Below are positions 49,792 through 60,140 of a stretch of DNA of 63,962 nucleotides, in pieces (positions within the stretch are counted from its first letter, which is position 1; each line of letters starts with the position of its first letter). The notes beneath the pieces are model-generated. The model made no database searches. It was not told where the DNA came from and saw nothing but the letters and a program-made list of their open reading frames with translations. The position numbers and the translations under genes were made by a program. Source of the stretch: an uncultured Alphaproteobacteria bacterium (GTDB taxonomy: Bacteria > Pseudomonadota > Alphaproteobacteria > Rhizobiales > Aestuariivirgaceae); NCBI GenBank assembly GCA_937870685.1, contig CALMZX010000056.1, forward strand, positions 1 to 63,962, read 5' to 3'.

Positions 49792-52700
49792 ACGGCACGC
49801 AGAAACCCGCCGTCCGCTCCACCCGCGAACAGCTTGACGCGGCTGACCCCGCGCGCTCCGTCTGGGTCATGGCCAATGCCGGTTCGGGCAAGACCCATGT
49901 GCTGGTCAACCGCGTGGTGCGGCTCATGCTGGCGGGCTTTGCTCCACAGGGCATTCTCTGCCTCACCTTCACCAAGGCGGCGGCGGCGGAAATGTCGCTC
50001 CGGCTGTTCAACCTGCTGGCCTCCTGGATCGCGCTGGATGACAAGGAGCTGGCCACCCGGCTGTCCGATCTCGGCGTGGTGCGTGTTAAGCCTGCCGACC
50101 TGGCCCGCGCCCGGCGCCTCTTTGCCATCGCCATCGAAACGCCGGGCGGACTCAAGATCCAGACCATCCACGCCTTCTGCGAAAAGCTGTTGCAGCTCTT
50201 TCCCGCCGAGTCCGGCCTCGCCCCCGGCTTCCGCGTCATGGACGAGACGGGGCGGCAGCAGCTCCTTGAGGAGGCCCGCGACACGGCGCTGGCGGAAGCT
50301 GCCGAAGCCAACGACCTCGGCCTCATCGACGACGGCACGCTCTCTGCTGACAGTTTCGAGAGCCTCTCAAAGGCCTTTCTCGCCGCGACCTCCCCCTTTG
50401 CCGATGCCATCTCCGGCAGAGCCGACCTCGCCGCCATCGAAGCACGGCTGCGGCAGGAGGCAGGCTCGCTGCTTTACGCCTCCACCGCCGAGATCGACGC
50501 CGCCGTGTTGTCGCGCGACCGCAGCCGCTACCGTCAAGCTGCTGATGCGCTATCGGGCACGCCCTCCTTCCACGGCAAGGATGCAAGCGCCATCTTCCGG
50601 CACATCGCAGATGCTCCAGATGCCGAGGTCCTCATCGCGCTGCTCACTACCGAACTCTTCACGGACAAGGGTGAACCCGGCAAGCGGGGGCTGTTTTCGA
50701 CGGCCACGCGCGCGCGCCATCCTGACATCTGCAACTGGTTCGATGGTGAAGGCGAAAACCTCGTGCAACTGCTGACACAGCGGGCGCTCTCCCTGAAGAT
50801 TGACGCCACGCTGGCGTTGCTCCGCCTGATGATCCGCGTGAACGGCACCTTCCAAAGCCTGAAGCAGGAACGCGGGCTTTATGATTTCGACGATCTCATC
50901 ATGCGCACACAGGCCCTGCTGCAGGGGTCGCGCGCGGCGCAGTGGGTGCTCTACAAGCTTGATGGCCATCTCTCGCACATCCTCGTGGACGAGGCGCAGG
51001 ACACGAGCCCGGCCCAATGGGGCATCATCACGGCGCTGGCCGACGAATTCTTCGCGGGCGAAGGGGCCGAGCGGCCCGGTCCGCGCTCGCTCTTCGTGGT
51101 TGGTGACATCAAGCAGTCGATCTACAGCTTCCAGGGGGCCGACACGGACGCCTTCGCGGCGGCGCGCGACCATTTCCGCGGCAAGCTTGCGGGGGTTGAC
51201 GATCCGCTCGCTGAAATCGACCTCACGCTCTCCTACCGCAGCCTGCCCGCAGTTCTGGAAATGGTCGATGCCGTCTTTGGCAAGGATGCGCCTGCCCACC
51301 AGGGGCTGCGTGATGACGGGCGGGACGGCGGCCACCAGCCGAACCGCAAGACCGAAGGTGATGGCATCTTTGAATTGTGGCCGCTGTTCACCCCGCCCGA
51401 CAGACCTGAACCGGACCCGTGGCAGGCACCCGTGGACCGTGCTGGCGAGGATTCGCCGCGCCAGCAACAGGCGCGTGACATAGCGGCCCGCATCAAGGGC
51501 TGGATCGGGAAGCGCCACCTGCCTTCAAAGAATCGCGCGGTCGATCCCGGCGACATCCTGATCCTGCTGCAGAAGCGCGGCAGCCTCTTTGATGCGCTCA
51601 TCGCCGAACTGCGCCGGCTGGGCGTCCCGGTGGCGGGCGCCGACCGCCTGAAGCTGCAGGAGAGCCTTGCCGTCATGGACCTGATGGCGCTGGTGCAGGT
51701 CTGCCTCCTGCCCGGTGACGACCTGTCGCTTGCCTGCGTGCTCAAGAGCCCGCTGGTGCCGGAGCCGCTCAATGATGATGATCTCACGGGTCTCGCTGCG
51801 GGCCGGACAGGCGACCTGTGGTCCAGCCTTGAGGCGAGCGGGACGCAGGCCGCCAACGTGGCGTTTCTGGCTGCCTGCCGGGCCAGTGCCGCGCTCGCCG
51901 GACCGCACGGCTTCCTGGCGCAGGTGCTCACGCAGGCCCGCCGCGCCATCGCCGCGCGTCTTGGTGTCGAGGCGCTGGATGCAACCGCCATGCTGCTCGA
52001 TGCTGCCCTTGCCTTCGAGCGCGATCAAGGCACGTCGCTCGCCGCCTTCCTGCACTGGTTCACGGCGCGCGATGAGGACATGAAGCGAGAACTGGAAGGC
52101 GCTTCCGGCGAGGTGCGCATCATGACGGTGCATGGCGCCAAGGGGCTGGAGGGCAACATCGTCATCCTGCCAGACGCCGCCGACATGCCGGGCGCGCGCG
52201 GCGGGCCATCGCTTCTGGCCCTGCCCGGCGGCGGCAACGGGCCTGCGCTCCTGCCGCTCTATGATGCAGCGACGGCGGTCAAGCCCGCCAGCATCCGGCA
52301 GTGGAAGGACGTGGCGGCGGAAAAGAACAAGGATGAGCGCAAGCGCCTGCTCTATGTGGCGATGACGCGGGCGCGTGACGAACTCTACATTGGCGGCACG
52401 CAGGGCGGACGCGGCCTCGATGATGACTGCTGGTACAGGCTGGTGGAAGACGGTCTGGCGAAGGCGCAGGAGAAGCACCCCTTGCGCGTGATCGCCGGAG
52501 AACATCCGGCAGGCGACATCCGGCGCTGGGGCGATGAGCCGGAAGCTGCTGCTGCATCCAAAGGCTCTCCGCCGGAAGGGCCGTTGCCAGCCGTGCCCGG
52601 CTGGGCGACACGCGACGCCCCGATCGGCAGCAGCGCACCGGGCTGGTCCACCGTCACCCGCGTGGCGGCGCGCACAAACGCGATCTTCGACCGCGAGGCC

Positions 52701-53186
52701 GCCCGCGCGGGCCAGGCGATGCACCGTGTGCTCGAGCAACTGCAGCCGGGCGACAGCATCGACACAGTGGCGCGCCGTCTCATCCGGCTGAAACTCGATC
52801 CGGCGCTGGCGCCGCCCCTTCACGGGTTGCTGCAGCGCCCGGAGACGCAGGGCTATTTCGCCGCCGATGCCCGCAGCGAAGCCGCCATTGCCGGGGCTCT
52901 TGAGGGGCTGCCGCCGGTGCAGGGCCGCATCGACCGGCTGCGCATCGATGCCACGGAGATCTGGCTCCTCGATTTCAAGACCGGGCGGCCCGGCACCGCC
53001 ACCGCTGAGTCGCACATCCGCCAGATGGCGCTGTACAGCGCCGTGCTGGCGGCGGCCTTTCCTGGCCGCAAGGTCAGGGCTGCCCTGCTTTGGACGCAAC
53101 ACATGCAGCTCGAAAATCTCGCGGAATCAAGGCTCTCACGAATTCTTGAGGGGCTGCGGCAAGAGCATGAGGGCAAGACGGCTTGA
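49788..53186 (+). CDS. addA: Double-strand break repair helicase-nuclease AddA
   Basis: AddA (1,132 residues) is a UvrD-type helicase with a C-terminal nuclease. Motif Q/I reads QLDAADPARSVWVMANAGSG followed by KTHVLVNRVVRL. Further motifs are CLTFTKAAAAEM (Ia), ILVDEAQDTSPAQW (II), VVGDIKQSIYSFQGAD (III), MTVHGAKGLEGNIVIL (V) and LLYVAMTRARDELYI (VI). The nuclease motif is LLDFKTGRPG. ATG 49788 overlaps the addB stop (ATGA); the frame opens 18 bases earlier. trxA follows after 57 bp. Confidence 0.95.
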   Translation: MNGTQKPAVRSTREQLDAADPARSVWVMANAGSGKTHVLVNRVVRLMLAGFAPQGILCLTFTKAAAAEMSLRLFNLLASWIALDDKELATRLSDLGVVRVKPADLARARRLFAIAIETPGGLKIQTIHAFCEKLLQLFPAESGLAPGFRVMDETGRQQLLEEARDTALAEAAEANDLGLIDDGTLSADSFESLSKAFLAATSPFADAISGRADLAAIEARLRQEAGSLLYASTAEIDAAVLSRDRSRYRQAADALSGTPSFHGKDASAIFRHIADAPDAEVLIALLTTELFTDKGEPGKRGLFSTATRARHPDICNWFDGEGENLVQLLTQRALSLKIDATLALLRLMIRVNGTFQSLKQERGLYDFDDLIMRTQALLQGSRAAQWVLYKLDGHLSHILVDEAQDTSPAQWGIITALADEFFAGEGAERPGPRSLFVVGDIKQSIYSFQGADTDAFAAARDHFRGKLAGVDDPLAEIDLTLSYRSLPAVLEMVDAVFGKDAPAHQGLRDDGRDGGHQPNRKTEGDGIFELWPLFTPPDRPEPDPWQAPVDRAGEDSPRQQQARDIAARIKGWIGKRHLPSKNRAVDPGDILILLQKRGSLFDALIAELRRLGVPVAGADRLKLQESLAVMDLMALVQVCLLPGDDLSLACVLKSPLVPEPLNDDDLTGLAAGRTGDLWSSLEASGTQAANVAFLAACRASAALAGPHGFLAQVLTQARRAIAARLGVEALDATAMLLDAALAFERDQGTSLAAFLHWFTARDEDMKRELEGASGEVRIMTVHGAKGLEGNIVILPDAADMPGARGGPSLLALPGGGNGPALLPLYDAATAVKPASIRQWKDVAAEKNKDERKRLLYVAMTRARDELYIGGTQGGRGLDDDCWYRLVEDGLAKAQEKHPLRVIAGEHPAGDIRRWGDEPEAAAASKGSPPEGPLPAVPGWATRDAPIGSSAPGWSTVTRVAARTNAIFDREAARAGQAMHRVLEQLQPGDSIDTVARRLIRLKLDPALAPPLHGLLQRPETQGYFAADARSEAAIAGALEGLPPVQGRIDRLRIDATEIWLLDFKTGRPGTATAESHIRQMALYSAVLAAAFPGRKVRAALLWTQHMQLENLAESRLSRILEGLRQEHEGKTA

Positions 53187-53243
53187 CCCGGCGCAACGGC
53201 GACACTACCTCTCGTCCTTCTGACGACAACCGGAGTTCAGCCC

Positions 53244-53564
53244 ATGGCCACGCACAAAGTCACCGATTCCTCTTTCGACGCGGATGTCCTCAAATCCGCC
53301 ACTCCGGTGGTTGTGGATTTCTGGGCGGAGTGGTGCGGTCCCTGCAAGATGATCGGCCCGTCGCTGGAAGAGATCGCCGCCTCGCTTGGCCCCAAGGCCA
53401 AGATCGTCAAGATCAACATCGACGAAAACCCGCAGACGCCGTCCAAGTATGGTGTGCGCGGCATTCCCACGCTGATGGTCTTCAAGGACGGCAAGGTCGC
53501 CTCCACCAAGGTGGGTGCGGCACCCAAGGGTGCCCTGCAGAGCTGGATCGAACAGTCGATCTGA
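53244..53564 (+). CDS. trxA: Thioredoxin 1
   Basis: This 106-residue cytoplasmic thioredoxin has the active site WCGPC with Cys31 and Cys34, the buried Asp in VVVDFWAEW, and the cis-Pro loop [14 protein letters not shown]. It reduces ribonucleotide reductase and other disulfides. It follows addA, as in many alphaproteobacteria, and its stop lies 11 bp from the convergent folC stop. Confidence 0.97.
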   Translation: MATHKVTDSSFDADVLKSATPVVVDFWAEWCGPCKMIGPSLEEIAASLGPKAKIVKINIDENPQTPSKYGVRGIPTLMVFKDGKVASTKVGAAPKGALQSWIEQSI

Positions 53565-53575
53565 ACCAGATGCGG

Positions 53576-54901
53576 TCAGCGGCGGGCGACGCCGCTCACC
53601 GCTGACATTTCCGTTCCCTCCTCCGCCGCCAGCACATGGCCTGCGAGATAGAGGGAACCACAAATCAGGATTCGTGAGGCAGGACCGGCAGCGGCCTGCC
53701 TCACGGCGTTTTCGACACCCTCCGCCGTTTCAGCAGTCACGCCAAGGTGGCGCACCGTTGCTGCCAGATCTTCGGCAGGAATGGCATTGGGCTCGCCCGG
53801 AATGGTGAGGGTGATGACCCGCTGTGCAAGTGTGGCCAGCGGGCGGAAGAACTGGCTGGCATCCTTGGTGTTGAGCATGCCCCAGATCAGGGTCAGCGGC
53901 TTTCCGTCCCGGCGGGCCATCGCGGCAAGCGCCTCGGCCAACACCACGCCGGCATCGGCATTGTGGCCACCGTCGAGCCAGAGTTCGGAGCCTTGCGGCA
54001 GCAAGCCGGAGAGATGGCCACCCTTCAGCCGTTGCAGGCGCGCGGGCCAGCGGGCGGTTTCAAGACCACGCGCAATCTCATCTTCACCAATGCGACTGTC
54101 AGCGAGTGCGCGCATCAGGGCGATGGCGTTTCCGGCGTTGTTGATCTGGTGGCCACCGCGCAAGGCGGGCAGCGGCAGATCGAGGAGGCCGTTGCCATCC
54201 TGAAAGACCAGGCGACCATGCTGTTCATGGACATCCCAGTCCTGCCCGGCGATGGCGAGCGGTGCGCCCACATCCTCGGCCACGTCTTCTATGGCGGCGC
54301 GGGCTTCCGGCGGCATGCGACCGATCACGCCGGGCACACCGCGCTTTAGGATGCCGGCCTTCTCGCGGGCGATCTGTTCGATCGTCTCGCCGAGGAACTG
54401 CTGGTGGTCCAATCCGATCGAGGTGATGGCGGTGGCACGGGGGTGGCCGACCATGTTGGTGGCATCAAGCCTGCCACCCAGTCCCACTTCGAGAATCAGG
54501 TAGTCGGCTGGTGTGCGCGAGAAGGCGAGGAAGGCCGCCGCCGTGGTGATTTCGAAAAAGGTAATGGGAGCGCCGCCATTGGCCGCTTCGCATTCTTCCA
54601 GCAGTTCCGAAAGGTGCGCCTCGGCAATCAGGTCACCGGCCAGCCGGATGCGCTCATGGAAGCGCACGAGATGGGGAGAGGTGTAGCAATGGGTCTTCAG
54701 CCCTGCCGCTTCGATCATGGCGCGGGCGAAGGCCACCGTGGAGCCCTTGCCGTTGGTGCCCGCCACATGGATGCCCGGCGGCAGGCTGCGTTCCGGATGC
54801 CCGAGCCGCGCAAGGATGCGCTCCATGCGCTCCAGTGACAGATCGATGATCTTCGGGTGCAGCGCCAGAAGCCGCGTCAGGATGGCATCACTGACCGCCA
54901 T
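53576..54901 (-). CDS. folC: Bifunctional folylpolyglutamate synthase/dihydrofolate synthase
   Basis: FolC (441 residues) adds glutamate to dihydropteroate and to folates. The Mur-ligase fold shows the P-loop HVAGTNGKGSTVAFARAMIE (about 45-64), YTSPHLVRFHERI, TFFEITTAAAF, LEVGLGGRLDATN and the C-terminal WLDGGHNADAG. It is the last gene of a leftward series and lies 6 bp after accD, with which it is commonly paired. Confidence 0.95.
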   Translation of the reverse strand: MAVSDAILTRLLALHPKIIDLSLERMERILARLGHPERSLPPGIHVAGTNGKGSTVAFARAMIEAAGLKTHCYTSPHLVRFHERIRLAGDLIAEAHLSELLEECEAANGGAPITFFEITTAAAFLAFSRTPADYLILEVGLGGRLDATNMVGHPRATAITSIGLDHQQFLGETIEQIAREKAGILKRGVPGVIGRMPPEARAAIEDVAEDVGAPLAIAGQDWDVHEQHGRLVFQDGNGLLDLPLPALRGGHQINNAGNAIALMRALADSRIGEDEIARGLETARWPARLQRLKGGHLSGLLPQGSELWLDGGHNADAGVVLAEALAAMARRDGKPLTLIWGMLNTKDASQFFRPLATLAQRVITLTIPGEPNAIPAEDLAATVRHLGVTAETAEGVENAVRQAAAGPASRILICGSLYLAGHVLAAEEGTEMSAVSGVARR

Positions 54902-54907
54902 GGGCGC

Positions 54908-55795
54908 CTACGCCGGCACCAGTGCCGTGTGCGTCATGGACTGCGGCGCCTTCATCAGGATGCGGGCGATGCGGGTGATGGTGGCCTTCATCTCGTGGCG
55001 GTGCACCACCATGTCCACCATGCCGTGGTCCTTGAGATATTCCGAACGCTGGAAACCTTCCGGCAGCTTTTCGCGGATGGTCTGCTCGATGACGCGCTGC
55101 CCGGCGAAACCAATGAGCGCGTTGGGTTCGGCCAGATGCACATCACCCAGCATGGCGTAGGAGGCCGTGACACCGCCCGTGGTCGGATTGGTGAGCACGA
55201 CGATGTAGGGCAGTTTCGCGGCGCGCAGTTCCTGCACGGCAATGGTGGTGCGCGGCAACTGCATCAGCGAGAGAATGCCTTCCTGCATGCGGGCGCCGCC
55301 GGAGGCGACGAAGATCACGCATGGGCACTTCTTCTGCACGGCATGGCGCATGGCGGCAATGATGGCCTCGCCCGCAGCCATGCCCAGCGAACCGCCGATG
55401 AAGCCCATGTCCTGGACCATGACGACCATGTCCATGCCATCGACCTTGCCGAAACCGGCCCGCACGGAATCATCTGTTTCCGTCCTGGCCTTGGCCTCCT
55501 TCAGGCGGTCGGCATATTTGCGTTCGTCGCGGAATTTCAGCGGATCGACGCTCACCTGCGGAAAGGCAATCTTTTCCCATTGTTCGCCGTCAAAGATTGC
55601 CTTCATGCGGGCATCGGCGGGCATGCGGTGATGGTGGTTGGAACCGGGGAAGACAAACTGGTTGGCCTCAAGGTCGCGGTAGAACACCATCTGGCCGGAC
55701 TCCGGGTCCTTGATCCACATGTTCTCCGGCGTGTCACGCTTCTGGCCAAGCAGTGAGCGGATTTTCGGACGGACAAAATTCTTGATCCAGTTCAT
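54908..55795 (-). CDS. accD: Acetyl-CoA carboxylase carboxyltransferase subunit beta, zinc ribbon degenerate
   Basis: AccD (295 residues) with AccA transfers carboxyl from biotin to acetyl-CoA, the committed step of fatty-acid synthesis. The crotonase-like core has [51 protein letters not shown] and [16 protein letters not shown]. The four-Cys N-terminal zinc ribbon of E. coli AccD is lost: the corresponding segment is [13 protein letters not shown]. Alphaproteobacterial AccD proteins typically retain only part of it; here even the residual Cys is Asp. Confidence 0.95.
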   Translation of the reverse strand: MNWIKNFVRPKIRSLLGQKRDTPENMWIKDPESGQMVFYRDLEANQFVFPGSNHHHRMPADARMKAIFDGEQWEKIAFPQVSVDPLKFRDERKYADRLKEAKARTETDDSVRAGFGKVDGMDMVVMVQDMGFIGGSLGMAAGEAIIAAMRHAVQKKCPCVIFVASGGARMQEGILSLMQLPRTTIAVQELRAAKLPYIVVLTNPTTGGVTASYAMLGDVHLAEPNALIGFAGQRVIEQTIREKLPEGFQRSEYLKDHGMVDMVVHRHEMKATITRIARILMKAPQSMTHTALVPA

Positions 55796-55807
55796 GGCTT
55801 CAACTCC

Positions 55808-56632
55808 TCACGCGCCTGCGCGCACGCCCTTGGCGATTTTCTTCACCAGCTTGTGCACGGCCTCCGCCGTCTTGGGCGTGGCCTTGCCAGTCTTGGTCAG
55901 CGAATCCGCCACCGCTGAAACAAGCGCCGACCCCACGACAACACCATCGGCCGTTTCGGCAATGGTCCTCGCCTGTTCCGCCGTCTTGACGCCAAAGCCC
56001 ACGCAGATCGGCAGCTTGGTGTGCTTCTTCAGGCGCTTCACATTGGATTTCACGCTCTTCAGGTCCGGCGCCTTGGTGCCGGTGATGCCGAGAACGGAGA
56101 CATAATAGACGAAGCCGCTCGTGTTCCTGAACACGGCGGGCGCGCGCGCGTCATCGGTCGTCGGCGTTGTGAGGCGGATGAAGTTCAGGCCTGCTTCCAT
56201 GGCGGGCAAGCACAGTTCGTCATCTTCCTCGGGCGGCAGATCAACGATGATCAGGCCATCTGCGCCTGCGGCCTTGGCCTCCTTGAGGAACTTGTCGACG
56301 CCATAGACGTAGATGGGATTGTAGTAGCCCATCAACACCACGGGCGTTGTGTCATCGGTCTTGCGGAAATCCTTTACCAGCGAGAGCGTCTTCTTCGTGG
56401 TGGCGCCGGCCTTGAGGGCACGAAGCCCGCCTGCCTGGATCGCCGGGCCATCGGCCATGGGGTCGGTGAAGGGCATGCCGAATTCGATCACATCGGCACC
56501 GGCCTTGGGCAGGCCGGAAATGATCTTGAACGAGGTCTTGTAGTCAGGGTCACCCGCCGTGATGAAGGTCACGAGGGCGGCGCGCTTTTCCTTCTTCAGG
56601 GCTGCAAATTTGGCATCGATGCGGGTCGTCAC
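55808..56632 (-). CDS. trpA: Tryptophan synthase alpha chain
   Basis: TrpA (274 residues) cleaves indole-3-glycerol phosphate to indole, which is channelled to TrpB. The TIM barrel shows [15 protein letters not shown], the catalytic Glu in [15 protein letters not shown], and the catalytic Asp in [29 protein letters not shown] and [11 protein letters not shown] form the phosphate site. It overlaps trpB by four bases. Confidence 0.97.
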   Translation of the reverse strand: MTTRIDAKFAALKKEKRAALVTFITAGDPDYKTSFKIISGLPKAGADVIEFGMPFTDPMADGPAIQAGGLRALKAGATTKKTLSLVKDFRKTDDTTPVVLMGYYNPIYVYGVDKFLKEAKAAGADGLIIVDLPPEEDDELCLPAMEAGLNFIRLTTPTTDDARAPAVFRNTSGFVYYVSVLGITGTKAPDLKSVKSNVKRLKKHTKLPICVGFGVKTAEQARTIAETADGVVVGSALVSAVADSLTKTGKATPKTAEAVHKLVKKIAKGVRAGA

Positions 56633-57864
56633 AGCTTCACTCCCAGAATGTCGGCCACCGTGAAGATGTCCTTGTCGCCGCGGCCCGACATGTTGATCAC
56701 CATCAGGTGGTCCTTGGGCAGCTTGGGCGCGATCTTCATGGCATGGGCGATGGCGTGCGACGGCTCAAGTGCCGGGATGATGCCTTCGAGCTTGGAACAG
56801 AGCTGGAAGGCGTCCAAGGCTTCCTGATCGGTGGCGGAGACATATTTCACCCGGCCGATGTCGTTGAGCCAGGCGTGTTCCGGGCCGATGCCGGGATAGT
56901 CGAGACCGGCCGAGATGGAGTGACCCTCGATGATCTGGCCATCATCATCCATGAGCAGGTAGGTGCGGTTGCCGTGCAGCACGCCGGGCTTGCCACCGGT
57001 GATGGAGGCGGCATGTTTCGTCTTGGTCTTGAGGCCAAGACCCGCGGCCTCGACGCCATAAATTTCCACGTCCTTGTCATCAAGGAAGGGATGGAACAGG
57101 CCCATGGCATTGGAGCCGCCGCCGATGGCCGCCACCAGCGAGTCGGGCAGGCGGCCTTCCTGGTTCAGCATCTGCTTTTTTGTTTCCTCGCCAATCACGC
57201 ACTGGAAGTCGCGCACCATCTCGGGATAGGGATGAGGACCCGCGACCGTTCCGATGCAGTAGAAGGTGTCTTCGACATTGGCGACCCAGTCGCGCAAGGC
57301 TTCGTTCAGCGCGTCCTTCAGGGTGCGCGAGCCGGATTTCGCAGGCACCACTTCCGCCCCCAGCAGCTTCATGCGGAAGACATTGGGCATTTGCCGGGCA
57401 ATATCGACCTCACCCATGTAAACGATGCACTTGAGGCCGAAGCGCGCGCAGGCCGTGGCGGTGGCGACGCCATGCTGGCCCGCTCCTGTCTCGGCGATGA
57501 TGCGGGTCTTGCCCATGCGCCGCGCCAGCATGATCTGGCCCAGCACGTTGTTGATCTTGTGGGCGCCGGTGTGGTTCAGGTCCTCGCGCTTGAAGTAGAT
57601 TTTCGCACCGCCCAGATGCTCGGTCAGGCGCTCGGCGAAATAGAGGGGCGATGGCCTGCCGACGAAATGGGTGAGGAAGCTGTCCAGCTCCGCCTGAAAG
57701 GAGGGGTCGGCCTTGGCGTCCTTGTAGGCCTGCTCCAGTTCGAGGATCAGCGGCATCAGCGTCTCGGCGACAAAACGCCCGCCATAGATGCCAAAGAGGC
57801 CGCGCTCGTCGGGGCCGGTGCGGAAGGAATTGGGGGACGATGACGGGACTGCGGACTGGGTCAT
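56629..57864 (-). CDS. trpB: Tryptophan synthase beta chain
   Basis: TrpB (411 residues) is the pyridoxal-phosphate enzyme that condenses indole with serine. [17 protein letters not shown] and the PLP-lysine motif [19 protein letters not shown] are present, followed by [20 protein letters not shown] and the phosphate loop [15 protein letters not shown]. It lies 9 bp after trpF and overlaps trpA. Confidence 0.98.
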   Translation of the reverse strand: MTQSAVPSSSPNSFRTGPDERGLFGIYGGRFVAETLMPLILELEQAYKDAKADPSFQAELDSFLTHFVGRPSPLYFAERLTEHLGGAKIYFKREDLNHTGAHKINNVLGQIMLARRMGKTRIIAETGAGQHGVATATACARFGLKCIVYMGEVDIARQMPNVFRMKLLGAEVVPAKSGSRTLKDALNEALRDWVANVEDTFYCIGTVAGPHPYPEMVRDFQCVIGEETKKQMLNQEGRLPDSLVAAIGGGSNAMGLFHPFLDDKDVEIYGVEAAGLGLKTKTKHAASITGGKPGVLHGNRTYLLMDDDGQIIEGHSISAGLDYPGIGPEHAWLNDIGRVKYVSATDQEALDAFQLCSKLEGIIPALEPSHAIAHAMKIAPKLPKDHLMVINMSGRGDKDIFTVADILGVKL

Positions 57865-57873
57865 GGATGTGCT

Positions 57874-58506
57874 CTAGCCTGAGGACTTTACGGTCTCAAT
57901 GAATTTCCGGATGCGCGCCAGGTCCTTGAGTCCGGGGGCGGATTCGACGCCTGACGAAACATCGACCATCTCCGCCCCGGTGACGCGGATGGCCTCGCCA
58001 ACGTTCTCCGGTGTCAGCCCGCCTGCCAGCATGAAGGGGTGCGCGGCATCCCTCAGAATGGTCCAGTCAAAGGCGAGCCCGTTGCCGCCCGGCAGGGCGG
58101 CACCCTCCGGTGGCATGGCGTCATAGAGGACGAAAGGCGGGGGATAGTCCCTGGCCTTCGCCACGTCGGCTGGCGTGCGCACGCGCAGCGCCTTGAAGGC
58201 GGGAATGCCTGTGAGGGTCCTGATGCGCGCCAGGCGCTCTGGGGTTTCGTTGCCATGGGCCTGGAAGAGATCGGGCTTCACGGTTGCCGCGATGTCGGTG
58301 ACGAGGGCGTCATCAGCATCGACGACCAGCGTCACCACCCGGGCGCGGCCTTTCGCCTGCGCCGCAAGGCTGGCGGCGGGGCGCAGCAGCACGTTGCGCG
58401 GACTCTTCGGGAAAAACACAAGACCGACGAAATCCGCGCCTGCATCCAGCGCGGCGTCCATGGTTTCAGGCGTCGAAAGACCGCAGATCTTGACGAGCGT
58501 GGTCAC
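57874..58506 (-). CDS. trpF: Phosphoribosylanthranilate isomerase
   Basis: TrpF (210 residues) performs the Amadori rearrangement of the tryptophan pathway. The family motifs are VKICGLSTPETMDAALDAGA (catalytic Cys early in the barrel), FVGLVFFPKSPRNV, QAHGNETPERLARI and MLAGGLTPENVGEAI, with VDVSSGVESAPGLKD near the end. It overlaps the upstream pyrF by four bases. Confidence 0.96.
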   Translation of the reverse strand: MTTLVKICGLSTPETMDAALDAGADFVGLVFFPKSPRNVLLRPAASLAAQAKGRARVVTLVVDADDALVTDIAATVKPDLFQAHGNETPERLARIRTLTGIPAFKALRVRTPADVAKARDYPPPFVLYDAMPPEGAALPGGNGLAFDWTILRDAAHPFMLAGGLTPENVGEAIRVTGAEMVDVSSGVESAPGLKDLARIRKFIETVKSSG

Positions 58507-59201
58507 GTCAGGCTCCGGAGAATCCGTTCCGCCGCCTGCGCCGGATCAGCAGCCCCGGTGATGGCGCGGCCGATCACCAGCACATTTGCTCCGGCAGCAA
58601 TCGCCGCCTGCGGTGTCGCGATGCGCTTCTGGTCGTTCGCTGCCGTGTCGGTGGGGCGGATGCCCGGCACCACAGTGAAAAATTCACGCGGCAGTGCCTT
58701 GCGCACGCCCGCCAGGTCCAGGGGCGAACAGACAATGCCGTCGAGGCCCGCCGCATGGGTGAGCCTGGCGAGGTTGAGCGCATGGGCAGCCGTATCGCGC
58801 GCCGGGTCGAATCCCGCGGCGTGGATGTTTTCAGTGGAGAGGCTGGTGAGAACGGTGACGGCGATCAGCCTTGTCGAGGGCGGCACGGCATTGCGCGCCG
58901 CCTTCATCATGTCGAGGCCGCCCGTGGCGTGCACGTTGACGATGGCGGGCGGCGGGGCGAGGCGCATGAGCGAGCGCAGGCCCTGTTCCACCGTGTTGGG
59001 AATGTCATGCAGCTTGAGATCGAGAAAGACGGGAATGCCCTGCTCCGCCACGGCCACATAGCCCGCCGCACCATTGGCATAGAAGAACTCCATGCCGAGC
59101 TTCACATGGCCCACGGATGTGCCCAGCGCCTTCACAAGTGTCAGGGCACGGGAGACATCCGGCGTATCGATGGCAACACAGATGGGGTTGGGGGATTTCA
59201 T
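58503..59201 (-). CDS. pyrF: Orotidine 5'-phosphate decarboxylase
   Basis: PyrF (232 residues) makes UMP, the last step of de novo pyrimidine synthesis. The catalytic tetrad segment is PVFLDLKLHDIPNTV. VKLGMEFFYANG, VNVHATGGLDMMKAA and VVPGIRPT are also conserved. It opens the pyrF-trpF-trpB-trpA run, linking pyrimidine and tryptophan genes by co-transcription. Confidence 0.97.
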   Translation of the reverse strand: MKSPNPICVAIDTPDVSRALTLVKALGTSVGHVKLGMEFFYANGAAGYVAVAEQGIPVFLDLKLHDIPNTVEQGLRSLMRLAPPPAIVNVHATGGLDMMKAARNAVPPSTRLIAVTVLTSLSTENIHAAGFDPARDTAAHALNLARLTHAAGLDGIVCSPLDLAGVRKALPREFFTVVPGIRPTDTAANDQKRIATPQAAIAAGANVLVIGRAITGAADPAQAAERILRSLT

Positions 59202-59222
59202 GACCCCGTCCCTAGCCGCTCC

Positions 59223-60140
59223 TTACGCCGAGCGCAAATGCACCAGCACGGCAGCCACAAGGTCTTCCAAGGCCGTGCCGGAGGACTTGAAGAGCGTCAC
59301 TTCGCTGTCCGATGTCCGGCCCTTCACCGCGCCCGTGCAGAGTTGCGCGAGGTCACCTTTCACCCGGTCAAAGCTCCAGACTCCTTCGGCTTCCGCCTGG
59401 ATCAGGTCACCCGCTTCGGCTTTCGCGCCCTCATAGGTGTCCACATAAACGCTGGCCCGTGTCACCGTGTCGGCATCGGCTTCGCGCATGGTGGGGCGAT
59501 AGGCCCCCACCAGATCGACATGCGCGCCCAGTTTCAGCCATGCGCCCTTGAACAATGGGGCGGTGGCATTGGTGGCGCAGGTCAATATGTCGGCCTGGCG
59601 GGCGGCGTCTTCCGCGCCGCTGACGGCAGCATCGAAACCCATGGCGCGGAGTTCCTGCGCCACGGCTTCCGCCTTCTCCGCGTTGCGGTTGACGATGCGC
59701 ACCGTCCTGATGGGCCGCACCGCCGCATGGGCGCGGACAAAATGCGTGGCCAGCGCGCCTGCACCAAAGAGCGCCAGCACGGATGCGTCTTCACGCGCCA
59801 GATAGTCCGCCGCCAGCGCCGAGGCTGCCGTCGTGCGCCTGCGCGTGATCTCGCCGCCATCCATCAGCGCCACGGGTGCGCCGGTGCTGTTGTCGATCAG
59901 CAGATAGGTGCCCTGGATCGAGGGAATGCCCTTCTCCACATTGTCGGGTTTCACGGTCACGGTCTTGAGGCCGGTCCAGTCCTTCGACCACGCAGGCATC
60001 AGGAGGAGGTCGGCTGAACCCGTCTGGTGATGGTGGCGCACGGGCGTTTCGACAGCGGAGCGGAAGCCTTCACGCAAGGCTTCGACCAGATCCTTGTGCG
60101 AGGCGAGGCGGGCGATCTCCCCGGCGTCAAGCCACTTCAC
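59223..60140 (-). CDS. Ornithine cyclodeaminase/mu-crystallin family protein
   Basis: This 305-residue NAD(P)-binding protein of the OCD/mu-crystallin superfamily has the Rossmann loop LALFGAGALATHFVRAH, GLKTVTVKPDNVEKGIPSI and the conserved LMDGGEITRRRTTAASALAA. Members include ornithine cyclodeaminase, 1-pyrroline-2-carboxylate reductase and alanine dehydrogenase, and the sequence alone does not decide between them. Its first codon overlaps the lapA stop (ATGA). Confidence 0.87.
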   Translation of the reverse strand: MKWLDAGEIARLASHKDLVEALREGFRSAVETPVRHHHQTGSADLLLMPAWSKDWTGLKTVTVKPDNVEKGIPSIQGTYLLIDNSTGAPVALMDGGEITRRRTTAASALAADYLAREDASVLALFGAGALATHFVRAHAAVRPIRTVRIVNRNAEKAEAVAQELRAMGFDAAVSGAEDAARQADILTCATNATAPLFKGAWLKLGAHVDLVGAYRPTMREADADTVTRASVYVDTYEGAKAEAGDLIQAEAEGVWSFDRVKGDLAQLCTGAVKGRTSDSEVTLFKSSGTALEDLVAAVLVHLRSA

